From DATIVK01 sp035465955 (GTDB taxonomy: Bacteria > Myxococcota > Myxococcia > Myxococcales > Anaeromyxobacteraceae): a DNA stretch of 64,000 nt. The DNA lies in NCBI GenBank assembly GCA_035465955.1, contig DATIVK010000048.1, forward strand, positions 1-64,000, read 5' to 3'. Shown in pieces: positions 16,687 through 25,865 of this stretch (positions within the stretch are counted from its first letter, which is position 1; the number at the start of each line of letters is the position of its first letter). Both the position numbers and the translations under genes were made by a program. The notes beneath the pieces were generated by a model. The model was not told where the DNA came from. It did no database searches and was given only the letters and a program-made list of their open reading frames with translations.

Positions 16687-19244
16687 GACGCGGGGCGCGC
16701 CGGCCGGGCGAGCGGCTCGGCGCGGCGCTCCACGTGGAAGGAGCCGACCATCGCGGCGAGGTCCTCGGCCTGCGCCGAGAGCTCGGCGGCGGCGGAGCTC
16801 GACTGCTCGGCGCTGGCGGCGTTCTGCTGCGTCACCCGGTCGACCGCCTCGACGTTCCGGCGCACGCCGCCGATCGCCTCGGCCTGGGCGCGGGCGGCCC
16901 CGTCGATCCGGCCGACCAGCGCCGTCGCCTCGGCCACGGTCGCGGCGATCTCCGCGAGGGTCGTCGCCACCTGCCGGCTCGTCTCCTCGCCCTCCGCGAC
17001 CTGGCGGACCGACTCGCGGATCAGCCCCTCGGTGCGGGCGGCCGCGGCCTTGGAGCGGAGCGCGAGCGAGCGGACCTCCTCGGCGACGACGGCGAAGCCG
17101 CGCCCGGCCTCGCCCGCGCGCGCGGCCTCGACGGCGGCGTTGAGCGCCAACAGGTTGGTCTGGAAGGCGATCTCGCTCATGTCCTTGAGGATGAGGCTCG
17201 TCCCCTCGGCGGCCTGGCGGACCCGCCCCATCGTGCCGGTCATCCGCTCGATCGAGGAGGCCCCGCCGGTCGCCGCCGCGTCGGCGGCCTTCGTCCGGGC
17301 GGAGGCCTCCTGCGCCGACGCCGCCGACTGCACCGCCTCCGCGGCGATCGCCTCGAGCTCCGCGCTCGTCCGCTCGACGGCGTGGGCCTGCGCGGAGGCG
17401 CCGTCCGCGACCGAGTGGGCCCCGGCCGCGATCTGCTCGGCGGCGCGCGCGACGCCCTCCACGGCCTCGGCCACCTGGCGCAGCGCGCCCTGGAGCGAGC
17501 CCGCGGTCGCGTTGATCGCCTCCGCGAGCCGCGCGTGGTCCCCGCGCCAGTCGGTCCGGGCGCGGACCGAGAGGTCGCGGCGCGCCAGCGCCTCGAGGAC
17601 GCGCGTCGCCTCCTCGACCGGCGCCACCACCGCGTCGAGCGTCTCGTTGAGCCCCTCGATGACCTTCGCCCAGTCGCCGCGGTACCTCCCGACGTCGGCG
17701 CGGGCGCCGAGCCTCCCGTCCACCGCGGCCTGCGTCAGGGCGCGCGCGTCGGCGGCGAGCGCGTGGAGGTTGCCGCGCAGCAGGTCGAGCCGCTCGTTGG
17801 CGACCGCCTGCTTGCCCGGGAGCGGCGCGAGCACCGGCCGGAAGTCGCCGTGGGCGTAGGCCCCGAGGATCTCGAGGATCTGGAGGAGGTTCCGGACGTG
17901 CATCGCGACCGCCTCGTTCACTCCCTCGGCCATCCGGCGGAAGATCCCCTGGAAGCGGGCCGCCGCGATCGCGGCGTCGAGGTCCCCGGTCGCCTGCGCC
18001 TCCGTCATCGCCTCCATGCCGTGCACCACGCCGCCGATCGTCTCGCCGAGGTGGTTCACGTTGCGGCGGAGCGGCTCGAACTCGCCGGGCCACGGCGCCG
18101 CGATCGGCGGCGGGAGCTCGCCGCGCGCGACGGCGTCGATCCGCGCCGCCGCCTCGCGCAGCGGCTGGACGATCCCGTCGAGGGTGGCGTTGAGCCCCTC
18201 GGCCACCTTGCGGAACTCTCCCGCGTGGAGGGCCGGGTCGATCCGGGCGTCGAGCCGGCCGTGGCGCGCGGCCTCGGCGAGCCGCTGGACGCCGTGGACC
18301 AGCGCGGCGACGGAGCCGATGGCCAGGTTGAGGCGGTCCCGGAGCTGCGCGCACTCCCCGGTGCAGTCGGTCTCCACCGGCGGCGGCATCTCGCCCCTCG
18401 CCAGCGCCCCCACCGCCTCCATCGTCTGGGTGAAGGGCCGCTGGAACGAGGCCATCGTGTCGTTGATCCCCTCGATCACCGGCCAGAACGTCGGGCCGAC
18501 CGTCTCCGGATCCGCGCGGGCCGAGAGCGATCCGCGCGCGACCGAGTCGGCGAGGCGCCGCGTCTCCGTCTTGAGGGCGCGGACCTGGCCGCGGACCGAC
18601 CGGAGGACGACCCAGGCGGCGCCCCAGAGGAGGAGCGCCACCGCCGCCGTGAAGGCGCCGACCTGCACGAGCTGCCCGCGGACGGCGGCCCGGACCTCCT
18701 CGAGGTAGACGCCCGAGCCGACGACCCAGCCCCAGGGGGCGTACTCCCTCACGAACGAGACCTTCGGGACGGGCTCCTGGCCGCCCGGGAGCGGCCACTC
18801 GTAGTCGACGTAGCCCCCGGCCGGCGAGCCTCGCACGACCTTCGCGAACTCGACGAAGAGCCGCTTGCCGCGGGGATCGCGGTACTCGCCGAGGGGCTTG
18901 CCGTCGAGCTCGGGCATGAACGGGTGCATCACCATCCGCGGCTCGGTGTCGCTCACGAAGACGTACTCGTTGCCGTCGTACCGGAGCGCCCTCAGCAGCG
19001 CGAGCGCCTCGCGTCGCGCGTCCGCCTCGGCCAGCTCGCCGCGGGCGGCCCGCTCCCCCTGCCGCGCCAGGATCCCGTGGGCGACGTCGACGACGGCCCG
19101 GACCCGGGCCTTCCGCTCCGCCGTCATCTGGCGCTCGAGGACGCGTACCGAGTGGGCGGCCAGCGCGAGGAGGCAGGCGAGCCCGACGCCGATCACGAGG
19201 CGCAGGCGGGTCACGATGCGAAACGACTGGAGCCACTTCAGCAT
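16683..19244 (-). CDS. Large methyl-accepting chemotaxis protein with Cache domain and many HAMP units
   Basis: An 853-residue receptor. Membrane helix about 13-33; periplasmic Cache_2 domain about 38-190 (ending APWGWVVGSGVY, as in the receptor at 82); second helix about 193-215. Between about 216 and 610 lies a chain of HAMP-like and helical linker units, recognisable by repeated W/F-x-VIEGIN and VAEGLNATLD type segments (about seven or eight of them). The signalling hairpin (about 610-830) keeps TNLLALNAAVEAARAGEAGR. The poly-HAMP stretch makes the cytoplasmic rod much longer than usual. The Cache domain resembles that of the receptor at the window start, suggesting duplication of the sensor on a different rod. 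Confidence 0.92.
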   Translation of the reverse strand: MLKWLQSFRIVTRLRLVIGVGLACLLALAAHSVRVLERQMTAERKARVRAVVDVAHGILARQGERAARGELAEADARREALALLRALRYDGNEYVFVSDTEPRMVMHPFMPELDGKPLGEYRDPRGKRLFVEFAKVVRGSPAGGYVDYEWPLPGGQEPVPKVSFVREYAPWGWVVGSGVYLEEVRAAVRGQLVQVGAFTAAVALLLWGAAWVVLRSVRGQVRALKTETRRLADSVARGSLSARADPETVGPTFWPVIEGINDTMASFQRPFTQTMEAVGALARGEMPPPVETDCTGECAQLRDRLNLAIGSVAALVHGVQRLAEAARHGRLDARIDPALHAGEFRKVAEGLNATLDGIVQPLREAAARIDAVARGELPPPIAAPWPGEFEPLRRNVNHLGETIGGVVHGMEAMTEAQATGDLDAAIAAARFQGIFRRMAEGVNEAVAMHVRNLLQILEILGAYAHGDFRPVLAPLPGKQAVANERLDLLRGNLHALAADARALTQAAVDGRLGARADVGRYRGDWAKVIEGLNETLDAVVAPVEEATRVLEALARRDLSVRARTDWRGDHARLAEAINATAGSLQGALRQVAEAVEGVARAAEQIAAGAHSVADGASAQAHAVERTSAELEAIAAEAVQSAASAQEASARTKAADAAATGGASSIERMTGTMGRVRQAAEGTSLILKDMSEIAFQTNLLALNAAVEAARAGEAGRGFAVVAEEVRSLALRSKAAAARTEGLIRESVRQVAEGEETSRQVATTLAEIAATVAEATALVGRIDGAARAQAEAIGGVRRNVEAVDRVTQQNAASAEQSSSAAAELSAQAEDLAAMVGSFHVERRAEPLARPARPAS

Positions 19245-19302
19245 GAAGCCACTCCTCGCCGGCGAGGGCGCCGCCCTGATTCGAACCCCGGAGCGTACAC
19301 CG

Positions 19303-22038
19303 TCAGCGGTCGCCCCCGGACGTCCCGTGAACGGGTGACGACGGGTGAACGACCCCGACGACCCGCTTGCGCGCCTCCTCGACCCAGAGGACGAGGCTCG
19401 CGGCGAGGACGACGCCCGCGAGGTCGAGCGGTGGGAGCGGGACGGTGTGGAACGCCCGCCCCAGCGGCTCCCAGTAGATCACGGCGAGCTGCAGGGCGAT
19501 CGAGAGCGCGAGGCCGCCGAGCAGCCACGGGTTCCGCCGCAGGGGGTTGCGGAACGCGCTGCGCCGCTCGGTGCGGCAGTTGAGCAGGTTGAACCACTCG
19601 CAGACGGCGAGCAGCGTGAAGGTCGCGGTCCGCACCCGCTCGAAGGGCAGCCCCAGCCGGAGGCCGGCGGCGAACCAGCCGAAGGTGACCAGCGTGATCG
19701 TGGCGCTCATGAGGGCCATGCGCGGGAGGAGCCCGTCGCCGAGGAGCTGGACGGAGGGGCGGATCGGCGGCCGCTGCATCTCGTCCCCCTCGGCCGGCTC
19801 CATGCCGAGGTTCACCGTGATGGTCCCCTCGGTCACCACGTTGTTCCAGAGGATCTGGACCGCGGGGAAGGGGAGCGGGTAGCCGAGGAGGAGCGCCGAG
19901 AGGAGCACCAGCACCTCCGCCAGCCCGGTGGAGAGGAGCAGGAGGAGGGCCTTGCGGACGTTCCGGTAGACGACGCGCCCCTCTGCGACCGCGTCCACGA
20001 TGGTGGCGAAGTGGTCGTCGGTGACCACGATGGCGGCCGCCTCCTTCGCCACCTCCGTGCCGGTGCGCCCCATCGCGACGCCGACGTCGGCGCGCACGAG
20101 CGCCGGGGCGTCGTTGACGCCGTCGCCGGTCATCGCCACGACCTGGCCGCTCCGCTGCAGCGCCTCGACGATCCGGAGCTTCTGGGAGGGGGCGACGCGG
20201 GCGAAGACCGCGGTCGTGGCGACGGCGCCGTCCAGCTCGGCGTCCGCGAGCCGCGCCAGCGCCGCGCCGTCGAGCGCCCCGTCCCCCTCCGCCATCCCGA
20301 GCGCCCGGGCCACGGCGAGCCCCGTGGCCGCGTGGTCGCCGGTGACCATGACCGGGCGGATGCCGGCGCTGCGGCAGCGGGCGACCGCCTCGCGCGCCTC
20401 CGGTCGCGGCGGGTCCTCCTGCCCCACGAGGCCGAGCAGCGTGAGCCGCCCGGCGAGCCGCTCGAAGCCGGCGCCGTCGAGGGGGAGCGGCTCCGCCTCC
20501 GCGAAGGCGAGCACGCGCAGCGCGTCGGCCGCCATCCGCTCGGACGCCGCGAGGACGCCGCCGCGCGACCCCGCGTCGAGCGGCCGCCGCCCCTCGCGGC
20601 CGCGGAGGGAGGCGCAGAGCGGGAGCAGCGCCTCGGGCGCCCCCTTCACGACCGTCCGCCCGCCGCCCGGCCCCCCGTGGGCGGTGGCCATGAGCCGCGC
20701 CCCGGCGTCGAAGGGGATCTCGCCGATGCGCGGGTGGAGGGCGCGGACCGCCTCGGGATCGATCCCGCCCTTCCGGGCGAGGGAGAGGAGCGCGGCCTCG
20801 GTGGGATCGCCGAGCGCGCGCCAGCGAGGATCGTCGTCGCCGGGGGGGACGAGCGCGGCGTCGTTGCAGAGCGCCGCGGCCTCGAGGAGCGCGCGCAGCG
20901 CCGGGTCGTCGCCGGCGGTCCCCGGGCGCCCGCCCTCGAGGATCCGCCCGGCCGGCTCGTACCCCACCCCCTCGACGCGCAGGTCGCGCCCGTCGAGCCG
21001 CACCGCGACCGCGGTGTTCTCGCCGCGGGTGAGCGTCCCCGTCTTGTCGCTGCAGATGACGGTGGTGGAGCCGAGCGACTCGACGGCGGCGAGCCGACGG
21101 ACGATCGCGCGGCGCCTCGCCATCCGCTGCATGCCGGCGGCGAGCCCGACGGTCATCGCGACCGGCAGCCCCTCCGGGACCACCGAGACGAGCTGGCTCA
21201 CCGCGACCATGAAGATCTCGACGAGCGGGATCCCCCGCAGGAGCCCGACCGCGAAGACGAGGGCGAAGATCGCGAGGGCGAGGAGCACGAGCACGCGCCC
21301 GAGCTGGGCGACCCGCCGCTCGAGCGGGGTGGGCGGCGTCTCCGTGGCCCGGGTCAGGGCCGCGACGCGCCCGAGCTCGGTGCCGCTCCCGGTGGCGACG
21401 GCGACGGCGCGGACCCGGCCCGACGCGAGGTGGGTCCCGGCGTGGAGCATCGACCAGCGGTCGCCGAGGACCGCCTCGGCGGGGGCCGGCGCCGCCCGCT
21501 TCTCCACCGGCTGCGACTCGCCGGTGAGGACCGCCTCCACCGCCTCGACCCGGCTGGCGTCGAGGACGCGCGCGTCGGCGGGCACGGCGTCGCCCGCGGC
21601 GAGGAGGAGCACGTCGCCGGGGACCACGTCGGCGGCCGCGAGGTCGCGCGGCTCTCCGTCCCGCAGCGCCCGGGTGCGGAGGGCGGTGAGCCGGCGGAGC
21701 GCCCGCATCGAGCGCTCGGCGCGCCCCTCCTGGAAGGTGCCGATGATCGCGTTCACGAGGAGGATCGCGCCGATGACGACGGCGTCCCCGCGCTCGCCGA
21801 CGGCCACCGCGATGGCGGCGGCGACGACGAGCAGGTAGATGAGCGGGCTCGCGAACTGTCGCGCGAAGACGAGGAGGAGCGAGGCGCGCCTCCCCTCCGG
21901 AAGGGCGTTCGGGCCGTGTCGGGCGAGCCGCCGGGCGGCCTCCTCGCCGCTGAGGCCATCGGGGGTCGCCTCGATCGCCGCGAGCACCTCCGCGCCCTCG
22001 AGCGCGTGCCACGCCTTCTCCGCCGCCGGCTCGGCCAT
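19303..22038 (-). CDS. P-type cation-transporting ATPase (P2-like)
   Basis: About 911 residues. N-terminal cation-ATPase domain, actuator motif LTGESQP (171-177), PEGLP in M4 (288-292), phosphorylation site D331 in CSDKTGTLT, hinge TGDGVNDAPAL, and a C-terminal group of membrane helices. The order fits the P2A/P2B calcium-pump family. In M6, where calcium pumps have NxxTDGxPA, the sequence is WNNVVTEGTITVNLG, so Glu replaces Asp and the ion is uncertain. Start ATG at 22038 (MAEPAAEKAW); longer frames would overlap the divergent patatin gene. Probably cation export at the inner membrane. Confidence 0.9.
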   Translation of the reverse strand: MAEPAAEKAWHALEGAEVLAAIEATPDGLSGEEAARRLARHGPNALPEGRRASLLLVFARQFASPLIYLLVVAAAIAVAVGERGDAVVIGAILLVNAIIGTFQEGRAERSMRALRRLTALRTRALRDGEPRDLAAADVVPGDVLLLAAGDAVPADARVLDASRVEAVEAVLTGESQPVEKRAAPAPAEAVLGDRWSMLHAGTHLASGRVRAVAVATGSGTELGRVAALTRATETPPTPLERRVAQLGRVLVLLALAIFALVFAVGLLRGIPLVEIFMVAVSQLVSVVPEGLPVAMTVGLAAGMQRMARRRAIVRRLAAVESLGSTTVICSDKTGTLTRGENTAVAVRLDGRDLRVEGVGYEPAGRILEGGRPGTAGDDPALRALLEAAALCNDAALVPPGDDDPRWRALGDPTEAALLSLARKGGIDPEAVRALHPRIGEIPFDAGARLMATAHGGPGGGRTVVKGAPEALLPLCASLRGREGRRPLDAGSRGGVLAASERMAADALRVLAFAEAEPLPLDGAGFERLAGRLTLLGLVGQEDPPRPEAREAVARCRSAGIRPVMVTGDHAATGLAVARALGMAEGDGALDGAALARLADAELDGAVATTAVFARVAPSQKLRIVEALQRSGQVVAMTGDGVNDAPALVRADVGVAMGRTGTEVAKEAAAIVVTDDHFATIVDAVAEGRVVYRNVRKALLLLLSTGLAEVLVLLSALLLGYPLPFPAVQILWNNVVTEGTITVNLGMEPAEGDEMQRPPIRPSVQLLGDGLLPRMALMSATITLVTFGWFAAGLRLGLPFERVRTATFTLLAVCEWFNLLNCRTERRSAFRNPLRRNPWLLGGLALSIALQLAVIYWEPLGRAFHTVPLPPLDLAGVVLAASLVLWVEEARKRVVGVVHPSSPVHGTSGGDR

Positions 22039-22135
22039 CGGGTCTCCGGCGTCGAGGCTGTCGCCGAACGCCGGTCCGGTCAACAGGCGGGCGCCGCCCC
22101 TCGCGGGGGGCGGCGATTTCCCGTAACCTTCACCC

Positions 22136-23083
22136 ATGGAACGCCGCCTGCTCTTCGTCGCCCTGCTCTCGGCCGCCGCGTGCCGCACCGTCCCGGTGGC
22201 CGCGCCGCCTCCGCCTCCGCCCCCGCCTCCCCGGCCGCTCGTCGCCGCCCACGCCCCGGTCCCGCGCGTCGCGCTCGTCCTGGGCGGCGGCGCCGCGCGG
22301 GGCTTCGCCCACGTCGGCGTGCTGCGGGCGCTGGAGCAGGAGAAGATCCCGATCGACCTCGTCGTCGGCACGAGCGTCGGCAGCCTCATCGGCGCCCTCT
22401 ACGCCGCGGACCGGAACAGCTTCGAGCTGGAGTGGACGGCGTTCCAGCTGGAGAAGGAGGACCTCTTCGACTACGGCGTCATGAACGTCGTGACCGGCAT
22501 GAGCTTCGCGGCCGGCGACCGGCTGGAGCGGTGGCTCACCGAGAAGGTCCGGGTCAAGAACATCGAGGACATGAAGGTCCCGTTCGCCGCCGTCGCCACC
22601 GACCTCAACTGGGGGAGCAAGGTGGTCATCGACCGCGGGCCGGTCGCGCGCGCCGTCCGGGCGTCGAGCGCCATCCCGGGCGTCTTCCCGCCCGTGCAGC
22701 ACATGGGGAAGATCCTGGTGGACGGCGGCGTCTCGGACAACATCCCGATCTCCGTGGCGCGCCAGAAGGGGGCGGACCTCGTCGTCGCCGTCGACATCTC
22801 CGAGGATCTCGGCAACACCAACATCAAGAACGTCGTGGACGTGGTGCTGCAGGCGACCAACATCATGTTCGCCCTGAACGTCGAGCACTCGAAGCGCGGC
22901 GCCGACGTCCTCGTGACGCCGAAGATCGGCGACGTCGGCATGCTCGACTTCACCCAGAAGAAGCGCTGCATGCAGGCGGGCATCGACGCCGGCCGCGCGG
23001 CCATCCCCACGATCCGCAAGGCGATCGAGGAGTGGCAGGCGCGGAAGGTGGCGGGCGGGGCGGCGGCCGCGCCGCGCGGGTAG
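22136..23083 (+). CDS. Patatin-like phospholipase, probable lipoprotein
   Basis: A 315-residue hydrolase of the patatin/RssA-NTE family. It has an N-terminal lipoprotein-type signal (LLSAAAC, Cys16) and a polyproline spacer (residues 23-32). The catalytic set is complete: oxyanion-hole loop GGGAARG (50-56), nucleophile Ser80 in GTSVG and Asp196 in DGG. It would cleave phospholipid or lysophospholipid acyl esters in the envelope. Divergent from the P-type ATPase by 97 bases. The stop codon is one base from that of the convergent antiporter gene. Confidence 0.92.
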   Translation: MERRLLFVALLSAAACRTVPVAAPPPPPPPPPRPLVAAHAPVPRVALVLGGGAARGFAHVGVLRALEQEKIPIDLVVGTSVGSLIGALYAADRNSFELEWTAFQLEKEDLFDYGVMNVVTGMSFAAGDRLERWLTEKVRVKNIEDMKVPFAAVATDLNWGSKVVIDRGPVARAVRASSAIPGVFPPVQHMGKILVDGGVSDNIPISVARQKGADLVVAVDISEDLGNTNIKNVVDVVLQATNIMFALNVEHSKRGADVLVTPKIGDVGMLDFTQKKRCMQAGIDAGRAAIPTIRKAIEEWQARKVAGGAAAAPRG

Positions 23084-23084
23084 C

Positions 23085-25172
23085 CTACTCCCCCGAGGTC
23101 CAGACCTCGGGGGCGGCCGGCTCCTGCAGGAGCCGGCGCGCGGCGTCGACCGCCTCGAACGTCCCGGCGAGCGCGAGGACGTCGCCGGCGGCGAGCCGCT
23201 CCTGGGCGCTGGGCGCGACGATCCCCTCCTCCCCCCGGGCGATCGCGAGCACCGTGGCGCCGGTGGTGCCGCGCAGGTCGAGCTGGGCGAGGGTCCTGCC
23301 GGCGGCCGCGCTCCCCTCGCGGAGCCGCACCGGGACCGGCTCGCCGAGCCCCGGCAGGAGCCGGCGGACGCGGTCGAGCGTCTCCTCGTCGGAGACGGGG
23401 CGACCGCTGCGCGCCCCCGACGCGAGCGCCTCCGCGACGACGAGCGCCCCGGCGCGGACGTGCCCCTGGAGGTTGGCCGCGCTGCGCCAGAAGGCGATCC
23501 CGAGGAGGAGGAGCACGGCGGCGAGGGCGTACGCCCCCCCGGGTCCGCCGAGGAACGGCTGCGTCACCGCGACGACCGGGATCCCGACGAACAGGAGCAC
23601 GCCGATCTGGAGCGTGACGACCAGCGCGCGCCGCGGGGCCGCGGCGAGGTCGGTGACCCCGCCGCGCGCCTGGGGGAGCGCGGCCACGGCGAGGGTGGAG
23701 GCGAGCCGCCGGGAGACCCGGATCACGCCGGCCGCGAAGGGGGCCATCAGCGCGACGCCGGCGGCGACGACGAGGGCCCTCGACCCCCACCGGCCGACGC
23801 CGGCGACCGCCGCGAGGCGCGGCGCCGCCGCGCGCACGGCGACGGCGGTGCCGATCACGATCCCGGCGACGGCGCCCGCGTCGAGGGCGAGCGCCAGGGC
23901 GAGGCGGCGGATCCGGGCGCCGTGGCTCGCGGGGTGGCGCGACGACCGGATCCGCTCGATCCAGCTCGCGTAGAGCGACGCGTAGGTCTGGAGCGGGCGC
24001 GGCATCCAGCGGTCGACGGCGCGCGCGACGTCGCCCGACCCGCGGATGAACCACGGGGTGGTCAGGGTGGTGACGGCGGAGACCGCGACGGCCACGGCGT
24101 AGAGGACCTGGGACGTCGCGCCGAGGGAGCGGCCGAGGGCGGCGATGATGAAGGAGAACTCGCCGATCTGGGCCAGCGTCAGGCCGGCGGTCACCGCGCT
24201 CGCGACGCCGGCGCCGGTGACGAACGCCCCGGCCGCGACGCCCGCGACCTTGCCGACGAGGACGACCGCCGTGAGCACCGCCACGGCGGGGAGGTGGCCG
24301 GCGACGAGGCGGGGATCGAGCTCCATGCCGACCGACACGAAGAAGACGGCGGCGAAGACGTCGCGGACCGGCAGGACGAGCGGCTCGATCCGGTGGGCCT
24401 GGCCGGACTCGGCCACGAGCACCCCGGCGACGAAGGCGCCGAGGGCCGTGGAGTAGCCGGCCGCGCGGGCGAGGAGGGCGGCGGCGAAGCAGAGGCCGAT
24501 GCTCACGACGAGCGTCGTCTCGGGCCGCTCGAGCCGGACGACCGCGCGGACGAGGCGGGGGACGAGCGCGATCCCGGCGGCCACGAGCGCGAGCAGGAAG
24601 GCGACGAGCTTCCCGACGGTCTGCGCCACCTGGCCCGCGCTCGTGCCGGCGCCGGCGCCGACCGCGGTGAGGGTCGCGAGGAGCGCGACGGCGGCGACGT
24701 CCTCGGCGAGGAGGATCCCGATCACGAGGTCGCGCTTCGGCCCGCGGACGCCCTGCTCGTCGAAGGCCTTCGCGACGATCGTGGTGGAGGAGATCGCCAC
24801 GACGCCGCCCGCGAACAGGCACTCGATCGCCGACCACCCCATCGCCCGGCCGGCGGCGTAGCCGAGCAGGAGCATGAGGCTGACCTCGACCAGGGCGGTG
24901 AGGCCCGCGGTCGGCGCGACCGCGATCAGCTTGCGGAGGCTCAGGTCGAGCCCGAGGGCGAACATCACCAGGATGACGCCCAGCTCCGAGAGCGTCCGGA
25001 CGACCTCGGGGTCGGCGACCACGGCGAGCGCGACGTTCGGCCCGACGAGCACGCCGGCGAGGACGTACCCGAGCACCACGGGCAGCCGCAGGCGCTGGAA
25101 GAGGACGGTGGTCACCGCGGCGGCGCCGAGGACCACCGCCAGCGCCCCGAGGAGGTCGCGCGCGGCGTGCAT
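23085..25172 (-). CDS. Kef/CPA2-type cation:proton antiporter with C-terminal TrkA-C domain
   Basis: A 695-residue inner-membrane protein. Residues about 1-385 hold some 12 helices of the Na+/H+ exchanger fold, with GILLAEDVAA (CPA2 signature). A second hydrophobic block (about 410-570) adds around four helices. The end (about 600-685) is a TrkA-C/RCK-C ligand domain. The NAD-binding RCK-N domain usual in KefB/KefC is not present. It probably exchanges K+ or Na+ for protons under control of a small ligand on the TrkA-C domain. The 3' coding end carries two perfect inverted repeats that may end the convergent patatin transcript. Confidence 0.9.
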   Translation of the reverse strand: MHAARDLLGALAVVLGAAAVTTVLFQRLRLPVVLGYVLAGVLVGPNVALAVVADPEVVRTLSELGVILVMFALGLDLSLRKLIAVAPTAGLTALVEVSLMLLLGYAAGRAMGWSAIECLFAGGVVAISSTTIVAKAFDEQGVRGPKRDLVIGILLAEDVAAVALLATLTAVGAGAGTSAGQVAQTVGKLVAFLLALVAAGIALVPRLVRAVVRLERPETTLVVSIGLCFAAALLARAAGYSTALGAFVAGVLVAESGQAHRIEPLVLPVRDVFAAVFFVSVGMELDPRLVAGHLPAVAVLTAVVLVGKVAGVAAGAFVTGAGVASAVTAGLTLAQIGEFSFIIAALGRSLGATSQVLYAVAVAVSAVTTLTTPWFIRGSGDVARAVDRWMPRPLQTYASLYASWIERIRSSRHPASHGARIRRLALALALDAGAVAGIVIGTAVAVRAAAPRLAAVAGVGRWGSRALVVAAGVALMAPFAAGVIRVSRRLASTLAVAALPQARGGVTDLAAAPRRALVVTLQIGVLLFVGIPVVAVTQPFLGGPGGAYALAAVLLLLGIAFWRSAANLQGHVRAGALVVAEALASGARSGRPVSDEETLDRVRRLLPGLGEPVPVRLREGSAAAGRTLAQLDLRGTTGATVLAIARGEEGIVAPSAQERLAAGDVLALAGTFEAVDAARRLLQEPAAPEVWTSGE
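23090..23137. terminator. Two back-to-back perfect inverted repeats at a convergent gene end
   Basis: First repeat: 11-base arms (CCCCCGAGGTC at 23090-23100, complement at 23103-23113) with a two-base loop. Second: a perfect 22-base palindrome at 23116-23137 centred on CTGCAG. Both lie in the last codons of the antiporter gene, 7 bases beyond the patatin stop. They look like an RNA 3'-end or terminator structure for the patatin transcript; no T-run. Confidence 0.5.
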
Positions 25173-25223
25173 CCCTGCCCATTAGCACGCGGGAGGGGGC
25201 CGGGCCCCCGCTCCCGCGGGGGC

Positions 25224-25790
25224 TCAGCGCGCCAGCGCGGCGGAGGGGATGCCGAACGCGTTCCGGTAGGGGTCGCCGCCGCCCGCGTCCCGGCCCCGCT
25301 CCGGCTCCCCGACCCTCGGGAGGTAGTCGGGCTCCTCGACGTACACGGTGGTCTTCCCGTCGACGTCGTAGGCGAGCTGCCCGATGCAGGCCGCCGCCTC
25401 GGTGCGCAGCGCGTCCACCTTCCCGCGGGCGATCGCGATCTTGGAGTACTCGATCATCACCGACTCGTCGCGCGTGGCGATCGCCTCGGCGAGGCTCACC
25501 TCCGCGTTCTCCGCGGCCGTGACGAGCGCCTTGATGCGCGCGAGCCGTTCGTCGGCGCACAGGAGCTTCACGAGATCCTTCTCCACCCGGGCGTCCTCGA
25601 CCCGGGACAGGACCTCCTCGAGGCCGCGGCGGATGCGGGCGAGCTCCGCGTCCGCGCGCGCCATGAGCTCCTTCCCGTTCAGGGCCAGGTCGGTGCGCGC
25701 CGGCTGCGTGGGGGCCGCCGCGGTCTCCTGCCCCGCGGCGGCGGGCTGGGCTCCGGAGAGGAGCGCGAGGAGCGGGGCGAGCAGGGTCAT
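25224..25790 (-). CDS. Exported helical protein of unknown function
   Basis: A 188-residue protein with a signal peptide (cleavage near PAAAG, about residue 20). Residues about 38-140 are strongly helical with heptad-like Leu/Ala/Ile spacing, suggesting a periplasmic coiled coil or helical bundle. Two cysteines (LLCADE, AACIGQ) could pair. The C-terminus is Gly/Asp/Pro-rich and disordered. I do not recognise a family. It is about 50 bases upstream of the antiporter gene start in the same direction and could belong to its transcript. Confidence 0.72.
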   Translation of the reverse strand: MTLLAPLLALLSGAQPAAAGQETAAAPTQPARTDLALNGKELMARADAELARIRRGLEEVLSRVEDARVEKDLVKLLCADERLARIKALVTAAENAEVSLAEAIATRDESVMIEYSKIAIARGKVDALRTEAAACIGQLAYDVDGKTTVYVEEPDYLPRVGEPERGRDAGGGDPYRNAFGIPSAALAR

Positions 25791-25865
25791 GGTGCCGGAA
25801 CCGTCGAGGGGCTCCCGACAATCCTCGGTCCGCCCCGACCCGCACGCAAGGTCCCACCCGGTGGC

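Noticed and set aside
13588..19236. A 1,882-residue open frame on the minus strand
   Set aside because: It runs antisense or out of frame over several well-supported genes and is Arg/Pro/Gly-rich low complexity. High GC content keeps such frames open.
22039..22389. A longer P-type ATPase starting at 22389
   Set aside because: It would run antisense through the signal and catalytic start of the patatin gene; the ATG at 22038 gives a normal N-terminus.
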